From: an uncultured Eggerthellaceae bacterium | Lineage (GTDB): Bacteria > Actinomycetota > Coriobacteriia > Coriobacteriales > Eggerthellaceae | Assembly (NCBI GenBank): GCA_934630485.1 | Contig: CAKTWD010000004.1 | Location: 1-36,534 of the forward strand | Direction of reading: 5' to 3' | DNA length: 36,534 bases | Shown here: piece by piece, positions 34,107 through 36,534 of the stretch | How the letters are laid out: every line of letters starts with the position of its first letter | Numbering within the stretch: the stretch's first letter is position 1 | Position numbers and translations under genes: made by a program | The notes under the pieces: generated by a model | What the model was told of the DNA's origin: nothing | Databases searched by the model: none | Seen by the model: only the letters and a program-made list of their open reading frames with translations

Positions 34107-34712
34107 TTACCGTCCGACGCATTCGCGCAGTTCAACAACGCGCGTTGCGATCTTCTTCGTCAAGGCGGGCGAATGAGACACGAACACCAAGCCCATGTTT
34201 TGGCGTTCGCATTCCTCAAGCAGGAAACTCCAGATCTGAGCTTGCGTCACAGCATCGAGCATGGTCGAGATCTCGTCGGCGATTAGGTAGCGCGGAGAAG
34301 CGCCCAATGCACGGGCGATGCAGAAGCGCTGAAGCTCACCGCCGGAAAGTTCGTGCGGGAAACGCGTGAGCCATTCGTCGCGGATGCCGAGGCCGCGTAC
34401 GATGCGCTCGGGGACGTCCCCTGCCTCGGCGAGGGTCTTCGCCATGCGCAAGCGCGGGTCAACCGCGGTGTCAGGGTGCTGGATGATAAACTGAACGGGG
34501 CTTGCGCCGTTGTTGGGCAGCGGTTCGCCGTCGATCAGGACCGAACCCGACCACGGGCGCTCGTATCCGGCCAACACGCGACAGAGCGAGGTTTTGCCAA
34601 AGCCGGACGGGGCGCTCAGGGCGACGCGCTCACCAGGGGCGATGGATAGATTGAAGCCTTCGTACAGAGTTCGCTTGCCGTAGCCGAACGTGACGTCGCG
34701 CGCCTCTAACAT
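34107..34712 (-). CDS. ABC importer ATPase, nickel/peptide family, second subunit
   Basis: The 201-residue ATPase resembles NikE/DppF-type subunits but is shorter than usual and lacks the C-terminal oligopeptide-type extension. The Walker A reads APSGFGKT (34-41, with Ala in place of the first Gly), the signature LSGGE is at 122-126, the Walker B region YLIADE at 142-147 and H180 is the switch histidine. Its start overlaps the upstream ATPase stop by seven bases, so the two are translationally coupled. Substrate is not certain: metal, metallophore or peptide. Confidence 0.85.
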   Translation of the reverse strand: MLEARDVTFGYGKRTLYEGFNLSIAPGERVALSAPSGFGKTSLCRVLAGYERPWSGSVLIDGEPLPNNGASPVQFIIQHPDTAVDPRLRMAKTLAEAGDVPERIVRGLGIRDEWLTRFPHELSGGELQRFCIARALGASPRYLIADEISTMLDAVTQAQIWSFLLEECERQNMGLVFVSHSPALTKKIATRVVELRECVGR

Positions 34713-35731
34713 GCCGAACCCCCCTCTTCTTTAATAAATTGGCCGTCCTCATGCACTTCCGAGGAAGCGCCATCGGAGGCATCCGAGGCGCCAAGATCGG
34801 CAAGTGCCTGCCACAGCTCGCGAGAGAACGGATGGATCAGCCCGTCAGGCGTGCGGGCGGCAAAGTTCTCGACAGAAGTCTCCTCGACCACGGTGCCGTC
34901 CTTGAACACCGCGATGCGATCGGCCACACGAAGAGCCAACTCGATGTCGTGTGTGATAAGCAGCACACCGTTGCCTTGGTTGGCGAACGCGCGAAAGTCA
35001 TCCATGGCGCGCACGGCAAGCTCTAGGTCAAGGCCAGGCGTCGGCTCGTCGGCAACGATGACGCGCGGGTCGTCCATAAGCGCCGTGCACAAAAGCACGC
35101 GCCTTGCCATGCCGCCCGAAAGCTCGTGCGGATACATGTCAGCAACCTGTGGGTCAAGCCCATAGCGCGTGAACAATTCCTCGCGTTTCGCACGACGCAA
35201 CTCGCGGTCGGCACCGGAAGCGCCGAAGCCTTCCACCTGCTTGCCCACGCGAATCAGCGGGTCAAGAGCGCGCACGCTTTGCGGCACCATCGAGATGCCG
35301 TGACCGCGCAACGCGGCAAGACCGCTCGCGTCCTGAAGGTCGCCGTCATACCAAATCTTGCCCTTAACCTGAGCATTTGGCTCGAAAACGCCCATGACCG
35401 CGTCGGCAAGGAGCGTCTTGCCCGAACCCGACGCGCCCACAATCGCGATGATCTCACCTGCGTGGACGGAAAGACTCAAGCCGTGCAGCGCCTCCACGCG
35501 CTTCTTCTTCGCACGGAAAAAGCTCTGCCGCTCGTCGTACATGCTGAAGGCAACGGTGAGGTCCTCAACCTGAAGCAGATGGTGGCCGTGCTCGTGATGC
35601 GAAGCGGGTGCATGCGCATGATGATGGTGGCGCTCGGCATTAGCATGGGTCTCGTTGTGCGAAGAAGCCTGCTCGGGCACCCCTTCGACAACGCCGCCCA
35701 AAAGCTCGGCGCTGGAATTACCGTTCTCCAT
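34706..35731 (-). CDS. ABC importer ATPase with His-rich N-terminus
   Basis: The 341-residue ATPase of NikD/DppD type energises import through the membrane permeases. Its first 52 residues form an extension with 12 histidines between 25 and 51 (including H35-H38 and SHHEHGHH), before the ABC domain begins at LLQVEDLTVAF. Walker A is GASGSGKT (99-106), the signature region PHELSGGM is near 209-216, and Walker B is VIVADEPT. The ATG at 35731 has TAGGGAACC just upstream and lies six bases after the permease stop. The His-rich stretch suggests nickel or another transition metal as substrate, an inference. Confidence 0.88.
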   Translation of the reverse strand: MENGNSSAELLGGVVEGVPEQASSHNETHANAERHHHHAHAPASHHEHGHHLLQVEDLTVAFSMYDERQSFFRAKKKRVEALHGLSLSVHAGEIIAIVGASGSGKTLLADAVMGVFEPNAQVKGKIWYDGDLQDASGLAALRGHGISMVPQSVRALDPLIRVGKQVEGFGASGADRELRRAKREELFTRYGLDPQVADMYPHELSGGMARRVLLCTALMDDPRVIVADEPTPGLDLELAVRAMDDFRAFANQGNGVLLITHDIELALRVADRIAVFKDGTVVEETSVENFAARTPDGLIHPFSRELWQALADLGASDASDGASSEVHEDGQFIKEEGGSAC

Positions 35732-35737
35732 GGTTCC

Positions 35738-36534
35738 CTACCTTTGCGCCGTATGCGGATCGATGAGCTTGCGAAGCCCCGAACCAGCGAAGTCGAACAA
35801 CAGAACGCATGCCACCAAGGCAAGGCCCGGGAACACGGCCAACCACCATGCACCAATGGACAGGTAACCCATCGACTCGCTTAGGATGATGCCGATTGCC
35901 GGCATGTCGGGCGAAAGGCCGAAGCCAAGGAACGTCACTGCCGCTTCGTGCAGGATGGCATGCGGGAACAGCAGAACCAATCCAACGATGAACTGCGGGA
36001 ACAGCGCGGGCAGCATATGCGTGAGCGCGATTTTCAAGCGGCTTTGCCCTAGCTTGCGCGCAACCGCCACATACGGGGCCTCGCGGCACTGAAGGATCTC
36101 GGCGCGCAGCACGCGCGTAAGACTTGGCCAATGAGTGAGCGCAACGCCAATGGCCACGCCCCAGAAACCCTTGCCAAGGGCGAACGAAATCAGAATGAGC
36201 AACACGATATGCGGCACGCCCAAAACCAGGTCGACCAGCCACGTGACCACCGCATCGGCCTTCTTGCCGCCAAGAGCCGCGATCGAGGCCAAAATCAGGG
36301 CAATGATCGCGGAAGCGGTTGCCGCAACCAGACCCAAAAGCACGCTGGTGGAAAGGCCCGTCAAGGTTCGCGCCAACATGTCACGACCCATCCAGTCGGT
36401 GCCGAACAGGTGAGCCAGGCACGGAGCCATGTTCTTAGAAGCGAAATTCGTGCGAACCGCTTCATCACTCAGCAGCAAGCCAGCAACGACCACAACAACC
36501 AGCGCAAGCGCAGAGCCAACGCAAACCGCAAGGG
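35738..36534 (-). CDS. ABC importer permease (NikC/DppC-like), 5' end beyond window
   Basis: A membrane permease of the nickel/peptide importer family. About 265 codons are visible; the frame stays open to the right edge with a hydrophobic first membrane segment (LAVCVGSALALVVVVVAGLL), so the start lies outside. The family segment FGTDWMGRDMLARTLTG follows this segment. The coupling (EAA-like) loop containing EAPYVAVARKLG and the segment FPQFIVGLVLLFPHAI lie in the C-terminal half. A partner permease and binding protein are expected upstream. Confidence 0.9.
   Translation of the reverse strand, partial: LAVCVGSALALVVVVVAGLLLSDEAVRTNFASKNMAPCLAHLFGTDWMGRDMLARTLTGLSTSVLLGLVAATASAIIALILASIAALGGKKADAVVTWLVDLVLGVPHIVLLILISFALGKGFWGVAIGVALTHWPSLTRVLRAEILQCREAPYVAVARKLGQSRLKIALTHMLPALFPQFIVGLVLLFPHAILHEAAVTFLGFGLSPDMPAIGIILSESMGYLSIGAWWLAVFPGLALVACVLLFDFAGSGLRKLIDPHTAQR

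Overview
The window looks like chromosomal housekeeping DNA from a moderately GC-rich Gram-positive actinobacterium, most plausibly a gut-type member of class Coriobacteriia (Eggerthellales-like). This placement is inferred from three things: an rpsA/coaE/uvrB neighbourhood typical of Actinobacteria, T-box leaders with intrinsic terminators, and the mix of ECF transporter, lipoprotein and class A PBP. No rRNA, tRNA, CRISPR array, insertion sequence or phage gene was found. Most genes lie on the minus strand.

Layout from left to right. 1-6.5 kb: 5' part of tyrS, a double-length U32-family protein, a small lipoprotein and a class A penicillin-binding protein with a Ser/Gly-rich tail. 6.6-14.3 kb: an arginine biosynthesis operon read argC-argJ-argB-argD-argG-argH, with a sigma70-like promoter before argC and a strong terminator hairpin between argG and argH. 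14.4-16.1 kb: a plus-strand glutamate-cysteine ligase and a solitary Phd/YefM-like antitoxin. 16.1-20.9 kb: pheS-pheT-map behind a T-box whose specifier reads TTC (Phe). 21.1-25.2 kb: a small membrane protein, then a complete ECF importer read trpP-like S component, two ATPases and EcfT. This importer is preceded by a consensus promoter and a T-box whose specifier reads TGG (Trp). 25.2-30.4 kb: recN, dtd, uvrB and coaE. 30.6-32.5 kb: a plus-strand acyltransferase-3/SGNH O-acetyltransferase. 32.7-33.9 kb: rpsA with a TTG start. 34.1-36.5 kb: the end of a nickel/peptide-type ABC importer operon, including an ATPase with a histidine-rich N-terminus.

The most interesting unit is the tryptophan-type ECF importer. 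The T-box specifier and the S-component family independently suggest tryptophan. Its two ATPases carry complementary defects: one lacks the switch histidine and the other lacks the LSGGQ signature. If they pair head to tail, both defects fall in the same composite ATP site and leave the other site canonical. All functional statements come from reading sequence motifs; no database search was run.
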